Assembly (NCBI RefSeq): GCF_003253005.1
Contig: NZ_QEPZ01000004.1
Coordinates: 1-64,000, forward strand
Length of the DNA: 64,000 bases
DNA from: Haemophilus parainfluenzae
GTDB taxonomy: Bacteria > Pseudomonadota > Gammaproteobacteria > Enterobacterales > Pasteurellaceae
Direction: 5' to 3'
In this document: positions 20,765 through 32,139 of the stretch, piece after piece
Layout of the letters: every line of letters begins with the position of its first letter
How positions within the stretch are numbered: position 1 is the stretch's first letter
Position numbers and translations under genes: made by a program
Notes under the pieces: model-generated
The model's input: only the letters and a program-made list of their open reading frames with translations
The model's database searches: none
What the model was told of the DNA's origin: nothing

Positions 20765-21751
20765 TTATTTTTTAACAATCCATTTATTGGCAAACCAGCA
20801 ACCAATTAGAATACATCCCGTTGCGATCCAACCTTGCCAGGAAAAATAAGCTGTAGCAACTAAAGCATTGGTAACAGTGCAACCGCCTGCTAATGCTGCA
20901 CCTAATCCCATTATGATACCACCCAAAATACGACGTAGTGCTTCTTGCGGATCTGGCATTTTTAAACAAAAATCGCCGCTTATTTTAGCCATTAAAAATG
21001 AGCCAAGTGGAATACCTAGTACAAATAAGCTTCCCCAATTGATATAACGTTGTTGTCCTATTACTAAATATTGAACGACGTTTGCAGAGGGTACAGCAAT
21101 GCCATATCCATAGTTTCGTCCAGTTTGAGCACTAAGATACCAAGCCAGAACACCGAGTAATCCTATTAGCAAACCGCCTAGGTAAGGATTCCAAGGGCGT
21201 TTAAAAGTGCGGTCAAAAAAAGAAAGGTTTTCCGAATCAGTCGATTTATTACCAAGAAAAGATAATCCACAAGTGATCAATACGAGCGATCCTACTAGCC
21301 ACCAAGGAGAAATAGAAAGCGTTAAATAGATGTTATCCCATTCTGTGGTTTGTTGGGTCCAATGGTTAATAAATTGATGCAGACTACCAGTTTGAGCAGA
21401 AGCCATTGTGATTGCAAAAGCAACCAAGGCCAATAGACTACCTAATGCACCTTCCGCGGAGCGAAACCATGCACCACTCCCGCAGCAATTCCCTAATACC
21501 ATACCGATCCCAAATAATAATCCGCCAACTATTGTGGCCATGATGGGGAGTGTTGTTTGAGGAATTTTAATGATTTCGAATTCAGCAAGGCAAAATAATC
21601 CTATGGATTGTATGCTTACCGCAATGAGAAGCATCGTTATAAAACGAGTATTTTTTTGGAACAATAAACGGCGAAAGCCAGAAACAAAACAAAATTGGGT
21701 ACGTTGAAGTAGGATGCCAAAAGCAATCCCTATAAGAAGACCTGTGAACAT
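20765..21751 (-). CDS. YeeE/YedE family transporter, second paralogue
   Basis: 328 residues, about 9 helices, clearly homologous to the YeeE at 18164-19207. It keeps the cysteine motifs QRTQFC (Cys21), LGNCCGSG and LAGGCTVTNA, and the PSANVVQYLV segment, but has diverged elsewhere. Probably moves thiosulfate or another sulfur compound across the inner membrane. Operon partner is the rhodanese rather than a TusA-like protein. The ribosome-binding site is weak. Specialisation of the two paralogues is unknown. Confidence 0.88.
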   Translation of the reverse strand: MFTGLLIGIAFGILLQRTQFCFVSGFRRLLFQKNTRFITMLLIAVSIQSIGLFCLAEFEIIKIPQTTLPIMATIVGGLLFGIGMVLGNCCGSGAWFRSAEGALGSLLALVAFAITMASAQTGSLHQFINHWTQQTTEWDNIYLTLSISPWWLVGSLVLITCGLSFLGNKSTDSENLSFFDRTFKRPWNPYLGGLLIGLLGVLAWYLSAQTGRNYGYGIAVPSANVVQYLVIGQQRYINWGSLFVLGIPLGSFLMAKISGDFCLKMPDPQEALRRILGGIIMGLGAALAGGCTVTNALVATAYFSWQGWIATGCILIGCWFANKWIVKK

Positions 21752-21838
21752 TGATTAACCCTTAATACTAATGTTAGTGCGGTACATTAAAACATAATTA
21801 ATTAAGAAATTAATTGAAATTGATCACAAAAATAAAAT

Positions 21839-21862
21839 AAAGTGCGATATAAATCGCACTTT
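21839..21862 (-). terminator. Uptake-signal-like terminator with compensated arms
   Basis: AAAGTGCGAT (21839-21848), loop ATAA, ATCGCACTTT (21853-21862), then T-rich on both sides. Both arms differ from the uptake signal at the same paired position, so the stem is intact while the uptake core is lost. Ends the cyuA transcript. Confidence 0.85.
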
Positions 21863-21878
21863 ATTGTTTTAAATGGGC

Positions 21879-23183
21879 TTAAGGGCAAGGCTTACTCACC
21901 ATAATTTCAATCACTTGGCGATCGATGTGGTGCATACTCTTAGAGGCAATCGAGCATAGATTGTCGATAGTGCGGTCGAGATCGTGTTCAACGATACCTT
22001 CATTGCCCGTAACATGGGTTTCATCCATTGCCATGAGTACCGATTTATAGCCAGATGCCACGCTAGTGGACACTTTCATTGCACAGCTATTGGATGCGCC
22101 ATCGCAGATGATTCCGCTGATGTCACCAATCATGCTGCAAATCCCCATGCTCACTGTTTCAAATTTACCTGTGAGCAAATAAGCGATGCCCGCACAGCTT
22201 CCCATTGATGCGGTTGTTACCGCACAAAGGGCAGACAGTTTGGGTAATTTACTGTGGATATAAATGGCCATTAAGTGTGACAAGAAGAGGGATCGGAGGC
22301 GTTTTTCTTCACTCACGTTTAAATAATCGGCGACCACAACCACGGGCATAGTCGCGGCAATACCTTGGTTGCCTGAACCAGAATTACTCATTGCTGGTAA
22401 TGTGGCACCGCCCATACGTGCATCAGAAGCAGCAGTGGTTTCGATCATGATTTTGCTGAGCAAATCGTCAGACATTAAACCGCTACCGACTTGTTTGCGT
22501 AATGTTCTGCCAATGTGTAAGCCGTAATTTTCACGTAATCCTTCGTTAGACAGTGCGCGGTTGAGCGTAGCAGCTTGTCCGATAAAGCGGATTTTATCGA
22601 GCTCAACTTCACAAGAAAATTCAAAGATTTCACGTGCGCTCACCTGTTTGAAAATATCATAAGGATCGCAATCAGCACATTCATCGTGTTCTTTCTCAAA
22701 AACAACTTCGCCATTTTTTTCAATTAAAATGATGTTTGTGTGTTGATCTTGAATCGCTACTTTCACTCGTTCATTATCCGCAAACAACACGGCTTCCGAA
22801 TATAAAATATGATCGGTTTGATGAATATCGACATTCACGAGCTTTTTATCAAGCATCGCTTTGGCTTGTGAAACTTGTTTTGGCGTGATGTATTTTAACA
22901 CTTCCAACTCCCCCTCAGGATCACCGCCTAAAGCACCAATTGCTGCAGCAATAGGCAAGCCCACCATGCCCGTTCCCGGTACTGCAACGCCCAATCCATT
23001 TTTCATTAAGTTTGGTGATACTTTAGCTTCAATACGTTCCGGTGTTTTGCCTAAATATCTAGCCGCAGTTGCTGCAGCAAGCGCCAAAGAGATAGGTTCA
23101 GTACAGCCAAGTGCCGGAACCACATCGCGTTCTACAATTTGAATTAATGATTTTTCGATTTCGTTGAGTCTTTTTTGATTCAT
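21879..23183 (-). CDS. cyuA: L-cysteine desulfidase, YhaM/CyuA type
   Basis: 434 residues of the UPF0597 (YhaM) family, which degrades cysteine to pyruvate, ammonia and sulfide with a [4Fe-4S] cluster. Conserved Cys27 in ALGCTEPISLALA, and the C-terminal cysteine set in GSCAGIAYLL, MGICSMIGDISGIICDGASNSCAMK, are visible, as is the ATLPAMSNSGSGNQG loop. It starts 18 bases after the cupin gene, which itself follows polA by 11 bases, so it may be read from polA. E. coli cyuA is usually paired with a cysteine importer (CyuP), absent here. Confidence 0.9.
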   Translation of the reverse strand: MNQKRLNEIEKSLIQIVERDVVPALGCTEPISLALAAATAARYLGKTPERIEAKVSPNLMKNGLGVAVPGTGMVGLPIAAAIGALGGDPEGELEVLKYITPKQVSQAKAMLDKKLVNVDIHQTDHILYSEAVLFADNERVKVAIQDQHTNIILIEKNGEVVFEKEHDECADCDPYDIFKQVSAREIFEFSCEVELDKIRFIGQAATLNRALSNEGLRENYGLHIGRTLRKQVGSGLMSDDLLSKIMIETTAASDARMGGATLPAMSNSGSGNQGIAATMPVVVVADYLNVSEEKRLRSLFLSHLMAIYIHSKLPKLSALCAVTTASMGSCAGIAYLLTGKFETVSMGICSMIGDISGIICDGASNSCAMKVSTSVASGYKSVLMAMDETHVTGNEGIVEHDLDRTIDNLCSIASKSMHHIDRQVIEIMVSKPCP

Positions 23184-23201
23184 AAAATTCTTTTTAATTT
23201 G

Positions 23202-23516
23202 TTAAATACTGTCTTCTTTCTCTATGACTAATATGCGCGCTTCACCTTGTGGATGAGCAACATGTTCGGTACCGATACCCGCATAAAAAATATCACCCGT
23301 ATGGAGCAATACTGCTTTCTCTTGACCATTTTCTTTGTAGCGCATTTCCACTGAACCATCCATGACAGCAAAGACTTCTTCACCGTCATTGATATGCCAT
23401 TTGTAAGGTTTATCTGTCCAGTGTAGACGTACGGAAATACCATTCATATTGGTAATATCAAGTGCTCCCCAAGCACGTTCTGCCTTAAAGTGCTGACTTT
23501 GAATAACTTTATTCAT
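23202..23516 (-). CDS. Small cupin-domain protein
   Basis: 104 residues of a single cupin barrel; KWHINDGEEVFAVMDGSVEMRY is the first cupin motif, with candidate metal ligands His and two Glu, and GDIFYAGIGTEHVAHP the second with its His. Substrate unknown. AAGGAA precedes the ATG. Spacing of 11 bases to polA and 18 to cyuA suggests co-transcription, so a link with cysteine or sulfide metabolism is possible (inference). Confidence 0.8.
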   Translation of the reverse strand: MNKVIQSQHFKAERAWGALDITNMNGISVRLHWTDKPYKWHINDGEEVFAVMDGSVEMRYKENGQEKAVLLHTGDIFYAGIGTEHVAHPQGEARILVIEKEDSI

Positions 23517-23527
23517 GACTATATTCC

Positions 23528-26326
23528 TTAGTGCGCCTCATCCCAGTTAGTGCCTTGACCTACTTCTACAATCAATGGCACCACTAAATCAGCTGCGCTT
23601 TCCATTTGTGTTTTGATGAGCTCGCTATAAAACTCAACTTTTTCTGACCGCACTTCAAACACTAATTCATCGTGCACTTGCATAATCATCGCAATATCGG
23701 GATCGTTTTGTAGTTTTTGATCTAATTGAATCATGGCTCGTTTAATAATGTCTGCGGCAGTGCCTTGCATTGGTGCATTGATCGCTACACGTTCGGCTGC
23801 TTTACGGCGCATACCGTTAGAGGAGTTGATATCCGGCAGATATAAACGACGGCCGAATAGGGTTTCCACATAGCCTTGGGTTTTGGCTTTTTCACGAATA
23901 TCGTGCATAAAAGTTTGTACGCCTGGATAGCGTTTGAAATATAAATCCATATAGCTCTGGGCATCGGCGCGGCCAATACCGAGTTGGCGCGATAAGCCAA
24001 AGGCAGACATACCATAAATTAAACCGAAGTTAATTGCTTTAGCATTGCGGCGTTGTTCGGACGTTACTTCATCTAGTGCGACACCAAAGATTTCTGCTGC
24101 GGTAGAACGGTGAATATCTTTGCCTTGGGAAAAGGCGTTAATTAAGCCCTGATCCTGTGATAGGTGTGCCATAATGCGCAGCTCGATTTGCGAATAGTCG
24201 GCCGCAACAATAGTAAAACCTTCGCGTGCAATAAATGCCTGACGAATACGACGGCCTTCTTCATTACGAATTGGAATGTTTTGCAGATTCGGATCACTTG
24301 ATGAAAGACGACCGGTGGCTGTCACCGCTTGATGGTAGGAAGTATGTACTCGACCCGTTTGTGGATTCACCATTTGCGGCAATTTGTCAGTGTAGGTGGA
24401 TTTTAGTTTGCTTAGCCCACGATGTTCTACCAATACTTTCGGTAATTCATGACTAAATGCCAATTCCTCCAATACTTCCTCGTTAGTGGATGGTGCACCT
24501 TTTGGTGTTTTTTGAATGACTGGCAAACCTAATTTATCAAACAAAATTTCTTGTAATTGTTTGGTGGAAGCTAAATTAAATAGCTGCCCAGCCAAGACAT
24601 AGGCTTGTTCTTCTAATTCACTTAAACGGTTAGCGATTTCGTTAGATTGTAGGAATAGTGCATCGCTATCAATTAAGACACCACGACGTTCCATACGGGA
24701 AAGTACACCTAACAACGGCAATTCCATTTTTTTAAAGAGTTTTTCAAGACTTGGTTCTTTAGAAAGTTTTTCCCATAGCACTTGTTGCAGTTTCATTGTC
24801 ACATCAGCATCTTCCGCAGCGTACTCAGCGGCTTGCTCCAACGGAATTTGGTTAAAGGTCAGCTGATTTTTTCCTTTGCCTGCAATCTCTTCAAAACTGA
24901 TGGTTTGATGTCCTAAATAACGTTTTGCCAGATCGTCCATATTGTGGCGACCGGTGCTGTTGAGCACATAGGACTCCAACATGGTATCGAAAGCCACACC
25001 TTGCACATCAATGCCATTACGGGCAAAGATGGTGAGGTCGTACTTGAAGTTTTGCCCGACTTTTTGAATGGCTGGATTTTCTAAAACCGGTTTTAACAGC
25101 GAAAGTGCGGTTGTTTTTTCAAGGGGTTTCGGTGCACCTAAATAATCTAATTGTAGCGGTAAATAAGCGGCTTCACCATTTTCTAATGCAAAGGAAATAC
25201 CGACCAAGTTGGCGGCCATATAATCTAAATTATCGGTTTCAGTATCTAGCGCAAAAAGTTTGGCTTGATTGAGTTTTTCCACCCAACGATTTAAATCGGC
25301 TTCGGTGAGCAAGGTTTCATAACGGCTACGATCAATTTGAATTGCTGGCAATGCTTCATCTCTATTGTCTTGAGCGAGCGCAGGCGTAGCTTGATAGTGA
25401 TTAATCTTAGTCGGTTGTTCGTTGTTATTGGTGATGGAATCAGCTCCATTCATCACTTCATTGAGCCAACGCTTAAATTCATAACGGCCGAAATATTCGG
25501 TAAGTTGGTCATTATTACTTGCACCAAGAGTGAGTTGTTCTGGAGTAATATCGAGGGCGACATCGGTTTTGATGGTGGCAAGGCGATAGGATAAATCGGC
25601 CATTTCTTTTTCCGCTAATAATTTATCACCTAATTTTTTTGCCCCACGAATTGGTAATTCAGCCACTTTGTCTAAGTTGGCATAAATTTCTGCCATGCTG
25701 CCGATACCCTGCAAGAGGTCAAGAGCGGTTTTTTCACCCACACCCGCTACGCCTGGAATATTATCGGCGCTATCACCCATTAGCGCTAAGTAATCGATGA
25801 TGAGTTCAGGTGGAATACCGTATTTTTCAATCACAGCATCGCGATCTAATAAGGAATTATTCATGGTGTTGATCAACATAATGTTGTCATCCACTAGCTG
25901 AGCCATGTCTTTATCGCCGGTGCTGATCAAGACTTTTTGATTGGCTTTGGAGGCGGCTACCGCTAAGGTACCGATGACATCGTCAGCCTCCACGCCTTCA
26001 ATGACTAAAAGAGGAATGCCAAGGGCGCGGATAATATCGTGTAACGGCTGAATTTGTTTGCGCAGATCGTCTGGCATCGGTGGACGATGGGATTTATATT
26101 GTTCAAACATTTCATCACGGAAAGTTTTGCCCTTTGCATCAAAGACTACCGCAAGATGGCTCGGTTGCACTTGCGAAATCAGGCTTTTGAGCATATTTAA
26201 TACACCGTACATGGCACCAGTCGGTTCACCGGCAGAATTGGTGAGTGGTGGAAAGGCATGAAAAGCACGATATAAATAAGATGAACCGTCCACTAGGACT
26301 AATGGATTAGGAGCGATAGTTGGCAT
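23528..26326 (-). CDS. polA: DNA polymerase I
   Basis: 932 residues. The 5'-3' exonuclease domain (about 1-300) carries [14 protein letters not shown] and [13 protein letters not shown]. The proofreading domain retains the acidic motif ALDTETD (about 370), so 3'-5' activity is expected. The polymerase domain has motifs A ([12 protein letters not shown]), B ([19 protein letters not shown]) and C ([10 protein letters not shown]). It joins Okazaki fragments and fills repair gaps. The start [14 protein letters not shown] fits the family; a 12-residue upstream extension is not conserved. Divergent from zapA. Two metabolic genes follow closely on the same strand. Confidence 0.97.
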   Translation of the reverse strand: MPTIAPNPLVLVDGSSYLYRAFHAFPPLTNSAGEPTGAMYGVLNMLKSLISQVQPSHLAVVFDAKGKTFRDEMFEQYKSHRPPMPDDLRKQIQPLHDIIRALGIPLLVIEGVEADDVIGTLAVAASKANQKVLISTGDKDMAQLVDDNIMLINTMNNSLLDRDAVIEKYGIPPELIIDYLALMGDSADNIPGVAGVGEKTALDLLQGIGSMAEIYANLDKVAELPIRGAKKLGDKLLAEKEMADLSYRLATIKTDVALDITPEQLTLGASNNDQLTEYFGRYEFKRWLNEVMNGADSITNNNEQPTKINHYQATPALAQDNRDEALPAIQIDRSRYETLLTEADLNRWVEKLNQAKLFALDTETDNLDYMAANLVGISFALENGEAAYLPLQLDYLGAPKPLEKTTALSLLKPVLENPAIQKVGQNFKYDLTIFARNGIDVQGVAFDTMLESYVLNSTGRHNMDDLAKRYLGHQTISFEEIAGKGKNQLTFNQIPLEQAAEYAAEDADVTMKLQQVLWEKLSKEPSLEKLFKKMELPLLGVLSRMERRGVLIDSDALFLQSNEIANRLSELEEQAYVLAGQLFNLASTKQLQEILFDKLGLPVIQKTPKGAPSTNEEVLEELAFSHELPKVLVEHRGLSKLKSTYTDKLPQMVNPQTGRVHTSYHQAVTATGRLSSSDPNLQNIPIRNEEGRRIRQAFIAREGFTIVAADYSQIELRIMAHLSQDQGLINAFSQGKDIHRSTAAEIFGVALDEVTSEQRRNAKAINFGLIYGMSAFGLSRQLGIGRADAQSYMDLYFKRYPGVQTFMHDIREKAKTQGYVETLFGRRLYLPDINSSNGMRRKAAERVAINAPMQGTAADIIKRAMIQLDQKLQNDPDIAMIMQVHDELVFEVRSEKVEFYSELIKTQMESAADLVVPLIVEVGQGTNWDEAH

Positions 26327-26486
26327 AAATATTCCGTTCAAAAATAATGAAAAGTGTCGCATTATAGCGTAAATTGCGAAATGGGGCGAACGGATAAAGT
26401 GCGGTCAATTAAACGTAAAAAGTATGACGAAGGCATTTGGCTGTGGCATAATAGGACCACTTGAGCATTCAACATAAGGGAATAAC

Positions 26487-26792
26487 ATGTCATTAAAACT
26501 GGTTGAAGTTGTTGTATTAGGGCAAGTGCTGCGCTTGAATGTCCCTGCCGAACAAGAAGAGATTTTGCGTCAAGCGGCGCGTAATTTAGATCTTCAAGTA
26601 TCTGAAATGAAAGAGCGTACAGGTTTATTGCAATTAGACCGTGTGCTTTCTATTGTTGCCTTGAATTTAAGTTTTGAATTAACTCAAGAAAAGAATAAAA
26701 ATGCCCAGATTGAAAACGTGTTATGTACGCGAATTCAACAGTTAGATCATTCTTTAGAGAATGCATTAGGTGGGCGCCTTATCGTCGATTAA
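26487..26792 (+). CDS. zapA: Cell division protein ZapA
   Basis: 101 residues, normal length. The N-terminal beta-hairpin head (VEVVVLGQVLRLNVP) is followed by long helices that form an antiparallel coiled-coil tetramer bundling FtsZ filaments at midcell. AAGGGAATAAC precedes the ATG. In E. coli zapA lies directly upstream of 6S RNA and ygfA; here those two are about 25 kb away, so the unit has been split. Confidence 0.93.
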   Translation: MSLKLVEVVVLGQVLRLNVPAEQEEILRQAARNLDLQVSEMKERTGLLQLDRVLSIVALNLSFELTQEKNKNAQIENVLCTRIQQLDHSLENALGGRLIVD

Positions 26793-26794
26793 AT

Positions 26795-26832
26795 AAAAAA
26801 GAACCGCATGTTGAAAGTGCGGTTCTTTTTTT
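26795..26832. terminator. zapA/queH bidirectional terminator
   Basis: AAAAAAGAACCGCA and TGCGGTTCTTTTTT form a perfect 14-base stem; the right half carries an uptake signal AAAGTGCGGT. Flanked by A and T runs for use in both directions. Confidence 0.92.
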
Positions 26833-26840
26833 ATGTATTT

Positions 26841-27581
26841 TTAATCGGGCGTGTAATAGAGTTTACCAATTTCAATTTTTTGTCGCCCTGTTTCTTCACG
26901 CCATTTATTGCTGTCTCGTAAAGAATAAACGCAGCCACAATATTCTTGCTGATAAAAACGTTCACGCTTACTGATTTCGATCATGCGTTGCGATCCGCCA
27001 GCTTTACGCCAGTTGTAATCCCAATAAATCACATCATCATATTTTTCAGCCGCACGGTGACCGCAACCGTTGATTTGATCCATGTCTTTCCAGCGAGAAA
27101 TACCAAGGCAACTAGTAAACACAGGGAAACCATGTTCATGAGCATATTCAGCGGCTTTTTCAAAACGCATATCAAAACACATAGTGCAACGGATGCCACG
27201 TTCCGGTTCCCATTCCATGCCTTTTGCGCGATCAAACCATTGTTGGCGGTCGTAGTCAGCATCAATAAACGGAATCCCAAATTTTTGGGCAAAACGGATG
27301 TTTTCTTCTTTACGAATTAAATATTCTTTTAATGGATGAATATTCGGATTGTAAAAATAAATCGTAAACTCAATACCAGAGGCCAAAATGGCTTCCATCA
27401 CTTCACCTGAGCAAGGCGCACAGCAGGAGTGGAGAAGCAACTTATTATGTCCTTCAGGTAATTCAAGTTTTTCACGAATAAAAGGCGCATTGGGATCCTT
27501 GCGCACTTTTTGTTTACGCGTTTTTTGAAATTTAGGTTGAGAATCGACCGCACTTTGCGGTTGAATTTGTTCTTCAGTCAT
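26841..27581 (-). CDS. queH: Epoxyqueuosine reductase QueH
   Basis: 246 residues of the DUF208 family. Cysteine motifs [12 protein letters not shown] (near 51), IRCTMC and YCGCVYS would bind the Fe-S cluster and catalyse the last step of queuosine formation in tRNA, replacing the unrelated cobalamin enzyme QueG. The N-terminal 30 residues are low-complexity and basic, including an uptake signal translated as QSAV. It lies one base after ispB, an apparent operon. tgt and queA of the same pathway are at 61-64 kb. Confidence 0.92.
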   Translation of the reverse strand: MTEEQIQPQSAVDSQPKFQKTRKQKVRKDPNAPFIREKLELPEGHNKLLLHSCCAPCSGEVMEAILASGIEFTIYFYNPNIHPLKEYLIRKEENIRFAQKFGIPFIDADYDRQQWFDRAKGMEWEPERGIRCTMCFDMRFEKAAEYAHEHGFPVFTSCLGISRWKDMDQINGCGHRAAEKYDDVIYWDYNWRKAGGSQRMIEISKRERFYQQEYCGCVYSLRDSNKWREETGRQKIEIGKLYYTPD

Positions 27582-27582
27582 A

Positions 27583-28578
27583 TTAATAAGTTCGGTCTAC
27601 CGATAAATAAGCCAGTGAAATTAGGGCTTTTTTGTATTCACTTTCAGGTAATAAGGCAATGGCATCAACGGCTTTTTGTGCTTCGTGTTTAGCACGATCC
27701 ATCGCATAATCAAGGGATTTATGTTCAGCCATAATCGCAAGCACTTCATCGATCGCATCACGTTTTCCGCCTTGTTCAATGGCTTCGCGAATAAGCGCAG
27801 CTTGTTGTGGATTGCCGTGACGCATTGCGTGTAACAAAGGAAGAGTCGGTTTACCTTCGGCGAGGTCATCACCCACATTTTTACCTAATGCGGCTGCATT
27901 AGCACTGTAATCTAGCACATCATCTACTAATTGGAATGCGGTACCGAGATAGCGACCATATTCTTGAAATGCCGTTTCAATTGATTTTTCAGTACCTGCA
28001 ACAATCGCAACAGATTGTGCCGCCACTTCAAATAAGCGTGCTGTTTTACTATAAATCACGCGCATATAGCTTTCTTCTGTGGTATCCGGATCATTCACAT
28101 TCATCAATTGTTGAACTTCACCTTCCGCCAACACGTTGGTGGCATCTGCCATAATTCGAAGAATATCTAGCGATTGTAATTGTGCCACTAACTGGAATGC
28201 ACGAGTATAAATGAAGTCGCCTACTAATACGCTAGCCGCATTACCAAAGGCAGAGTTTGCCGTTGCTCGACCACGACGCATATCAGATTCATCCACCACA
28301 TCATCATGTAATAAAGAAGCAGTGTGAATAAATTCCACAAAAGTAGCGCAAGTTGCTACTTTATCGCTTTCGTAGCCTAACGCACGAGCTGCTAAAACCG
28401 CAATAAGTGGCCGAATACGTTTTCCGCCACCTTGTACAATATAAAAACCAAGCTGATTAACCATCGGCACATCGGAGTTAATTTGTGCTAAAATGGCTTG
28501 GTTGACTTTCTGCATATCCGCATCGGTTAATGCTTGGATTGCATGCATATCCATTAAATCTTGTTTGTTCATCTTCAT
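27583..28578 (-). CDS. ispB: Octaprenyl diphosphate synthase
   Basis: 331 residues; trans-prenyltransferase making the side chain of ubiquinone/menaquinone. First aspartate-rich motif [11 protein letters not shown] (about 85) and second LVDDVLDYS (about 215), plus [15 protein letters not shown]. The start is uncertain between two ATGs six bases apart (28578 and 28572); neither has a clear ribosome-binding site. Divergent from rplU, as in E. coli; upstream of queH. Confidence 0.93.
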   Translation of the reverse strand: MKMNKQDLMDMHAIQALTDADMQKVNQAILAQINSDVPMVNQLGFYIVQGGGKRIRPLIAVLAARALGYESDKVATCATFVEFIHTASLLHDDVVDESDMRRGRATANSAFGNAASVLVGDFIYTRAFQLVAQLQSLDILRIMADATNVLAEGEVQQLMNVNDPDTTEESYMRVIYSKTARLFEVAAQSVAIVAGTEKSIETAFQEYGRYLGTAFQLVDDVLDYSANAAALGKNVGDDLAEGKPTLPLLHAMRHGNPQQAALIREAIEQGGKRDAIDEVLAIMAEHKSLDYAMDRAKHEAQKAVDAIALLPESEYKKALISLAYLSVDRTY

Positions 28579-28695
28579 TTGGTTCGATGGTTGTGTATAT
28601 AAAAGAAAGTGCGGTGAATTTTACCTGATTTTTCAGGGTTTCTGAAATTAAACTCGAGGAAAAGCGCTTTTTTTTATTTTATTGCAAATAAATGC

Positions 28696-28724
28696 TTGCG
28701 ATCGAGTTGTTTTTTCCGTAGAAT
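28696..28724 (+). promoter_or_regulatory. rplU-rpmA promoter
   Basis: TTGCGA (28696-28701), 17-base spacer and TAGAAT (28719-28724), 76 bases before the rplU start. A strong sigma70-type match as expected for ribosomal proteins. Confidence 0.7.
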
Positions 28725-28800
28725 TTGCAACCTATTTATATGAATTTTGAAGTGCGGACCGAAAATAGTAACGGAGAAGCACAATTATAGCGGAGTATTT

Positions 28801-29112
28801 ATGTACGCAGTTTTCCAAAGTGGCGGTAAACAACACCGTGTGAGCGAAGGTCAAGTAGTTCGTTTAGAAAAACTTGAATTTGCAACTGGCGCAACAGTTG
28901 AGTTCGACTCAGTGTTGATGGTCGTTAATGGTGAAGATGTTAAAATTGGTGCACCAGTAGTAGCTGGCGCGAAAGTAGTGGCTGAAGTTGTGGCACAAGG
29001 TCGTGGCGATAAAGTTAAAATCGTTAAGTTCCGTCGTCGTAAACACAGCCGTAAACAACAAGGTCATCGTCAGTGGTTCACAGAAGTGAAAATCACTGGG
29101 ATTCAAGCATAA
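28801..29112 (+). CDS. rplU: 50S ribosomal protein L21
   Basis: 103 residues, exactly the family length, from [18 protein letters not shown] to the basic [19 protein letters not shown] segment that binds 23S rRNA. The ATG follows GCGGAG; the upstream open frame is not conserved. Operon with rpmA. Confidence 0.97.
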   Translation: MYAVFQSGGKQHRVSEGQVVRLEKLEFATGATVEFDSVLMVVNGEDVKIGAPVVAGAKVVAEVVAQGRGDKVKIVKFRRRKHSRKQQGHRQWFTEVKITGIQA

Positions 29113-29132
29113 TTTCAGAGGAGATCAAGTAG

Positions 29133-29390
29133 ATGGCAACTAAAAAAGCTGGTGGTTCAACTCGTAACGGTCGTGATTCTGAAGCTAAACGCCTTGGTGT
29201 TAAACGTTTCGGTGGCGAATCTGTATTAGCAGGTAGTATCATTGTACGTCAACGTGGTACTAAATTCCACGCAGGTAACAACGTAGGTATGGGTCGTGAC
29301 CACACCTTATTTGCTACCGCTGACGGTAAAGTAAAATTTGAAGTGAAAGGCGAGAAAAGCCGTAAATACGTAAGTATTGTAACTGAATAA
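29133..29390 (+). CDS. rpmA: 50S ribosomal protein L27
   Basis: 85 residues beginning [20 protein letters not shown], with the flexible N-terminus that reaches the peptidyl-transferase centre and the conserved [26 protein letters not shown] precedes the ATG. Second gene after rplU, closed by a terminator. Confidence 0.97.
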
Positions 29391-29408
29391 TTTTACATCT
29401 GATTTGGT

Positions 29409-29443
29409 AAACGCCCCGCATTATCTGTGGGGCGTTTTCTTTG
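29409..29443 (+). terminator. rpmA terminator
   Basis: AAACGCCCC and GGGGCGTTT with an 11-base partly paired loop, then TTTCTTTG. Confidence 0.88.
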
Positions 29444-29576
29444 TTTTCTTACCTGTGATTTACAATCATTAATTAAATCTGTTATCTTGGTACTGTCATT
29501 CATTCTCTTCAATATTTCTTAGAATGAAATTTACCTGAATTCCTAACTGTGCTTTAGCCAAATAAAGGAAGACATC

Positions 29577-30494
29577 ATGAAACAACAACCTTTTTTAGGT
29601 TTTCTCTTCGCTTTAATTACAGCGATGGCGTGGGGATCTTTACCTATTGCGTTAAAACAGGTTTTATCCGTGATGACGCCACAAACGATCGTTTGGTATC
29701 GATTTGCGGTGGCTTCTCTTGCACTATTGATTTTGCTAGGCTACAAGAAAAAGTTACCACAATTTTCGAAAGGTGGTCGTTTTATTTGGCTTGTAATCAT
29801 AGGTGTAGCAGGATTAGCGGGTAATTTCTTTTTATTTAATAGCTCACTTAATTTTATTGATCCTTCTTCAGCTCAGATTTTTATTCATTTTTCTTCTTTT
29901 GGCATGTTAATTTGCGGTATTTTTGTCTTTAAAGAAAAGCTCGGATTACATCAAAAAATTGGTTTAGGTTTGTTATTGGTTGGGTTGGTGCTTTTCTTCA
30001 ATGATAAGCTTGAGATGTTTAAAGGAGAGAGTGGTTATTTAACGGGTGTCTTACTAAGTCTAACCGCTTCATTAGTTTGGGTTGCTTATGGTATGGCACA
30101 AAAGCTCATGCTCCGTCGTTTTAGCTCACAACAAGTTTTATTAATGATGTATTTCGTCTGTCTTTTAGTCTTTACACCTGTTGCTGAATTTTCCCAAGTG
30201 AGAGAGCTCAGTCCGTTAGCATTTGGTTGTTTGGCTTATTGTTGCTTAAATACCTTATTTGGTTATGGCGCTTATGCTGAAGCCCTTAATCGTTGGGAAG
30301 TTTCTAAAGTCAGCGTTGTGATTACCTTAGTACCACTATTTACAATTTTCTTTGCTCATCTTGCGCATTATGCGAGCCCTGATAATTTTGCCACGCCAGA
30401 ATTAAATATGATTAGCTATATCGGGGCGTTTGTTGTAGTATGCGGAGCAATTTTGTCGGCAATCGGACATAAGTTATTACCGCAATCAAAGTAA
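29577..30494 (+). CDS. EamA/DMT-superfamily transporter
   Basis: 305 residues with ten hydrophobic helices in two EamA halves; the family moves amino acids, nucleosides or other small metabolites, and the substrate here cannot be read. ALITAMAWGSLPIALKQVL begins the first half and LTGVLLSLTASLVWVAYG the second. It lies between rpmA and obgE as in H. influenzae. A terminator separates it from rpmA; obgE follows after 27 bases, with an uptake signal in the gap. Confidence 0.85.
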   Translation: MKQQPFLGFLFALITAMAWGSLPIALKQVLSVMTPQTIVWYRFAVASLALLILLGYKKKLPQFSKGGRFIWLVIIGVAGLAGNFFLFNSSLNFIDPSSAQIFIHFSSFGMLICGIFVFKEKLGLHQKIGLGLLLVGLVLFFNDKLEMFKGESGYLTGVLLSLTASLVWVAYGMAQKLMLRRFSSQQVLLMMYFVCLLVFTPVAEFSQVRELSPLAFGCLAYCCLNTLFGYGAYAEALNRWEVSKVSVVITLVPLFTIFFAHLAHYASPDNFATPELNMISYIGAFVVVCGAILSAIGHKLLPQSK

Positions 30495-31700
<1,206 letters not shown>

Positions 31701-31729
31701 TGCCTAAATGAAAAAAGAGCGGAAATTTG

Positions 31730-31785
31730 ATCTGCACCCCAAAAGTTGGACTCAACAAACCAACAATTGAGGTGCAGATTTTTTT
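31730..31785 (+). terminator. Read-in terminator at the IS left end
   Basis: ATCTGCACC (31730-31738) and GGTGCAGAT (31771-31779) pair and are followed directly by seven Ts and the orfA ATG. Such a hairpin would stop or hide transcription entering from obgE and limit transposase expression. Confidence 0.65.
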
Positions 31786-32139
31786 ATGGGTAAACACTAC
31801 ACAATCGAATTTAAATTACAGGTTCTTCAACCTATTCTAAAAGGAAAAATGAGTATTCGAGAAGCAGCTCGTTTTTACAATATTCCTTCCAACGCCCTAG
31901 TCGGGATATGGTTGAAACGGTTTGAAAAAAGTGGCATAAAAGGACTTATTCCCCGTAAACCATCAAGACGACCGCCGATGAAACCCAAATATGCAAAAAT
32001 GCCACCGTCACCCAAAACTGAAGAAGACCGTTTACGCCTGAGAATTTTACAGCTTGAAGCGGAGGTGGCCTACCTAAAGGAGTTGAGAAGGCTCAGACTT
32101 CAGGACGAAGCCGAGCAACGGAAATTATCCAAAGGTTAA
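31786..32139 (+). CDS. IS3-family transposase subunit OrfA
   Basis: 117 residues. The N-terminal helix-turn-helix (FKLQVLQPILKGKMSIREAA) binds the IS ends; a C-terminal leucine-zipper-like helix (LRILQLEAEVAYLKELRRLR) serves oligomerisation. OrfA alone normally represses or regulates transposition. The ATG follows directly on the T run of the left-end hairpin with only a distant GAGG, so its translation is probably weak. Confidence 0.9.
   Translation: MGKHYTIEFKLQVLQPILKGKMSIREAARFYNIPSNALVGIWLKRFEKSGIKGLIPRKPSRRPPMKPKYAKMPPSPKTEEDRLRLRILQLEAEVAYLKELRRLRLQDEAEQRKLSKG

Noticed and set aside
28725-28800. Autoregulatory L21 leader before rplU
   Set aside because: No stable stem or similarity to a known ribosomal leader could be seen.
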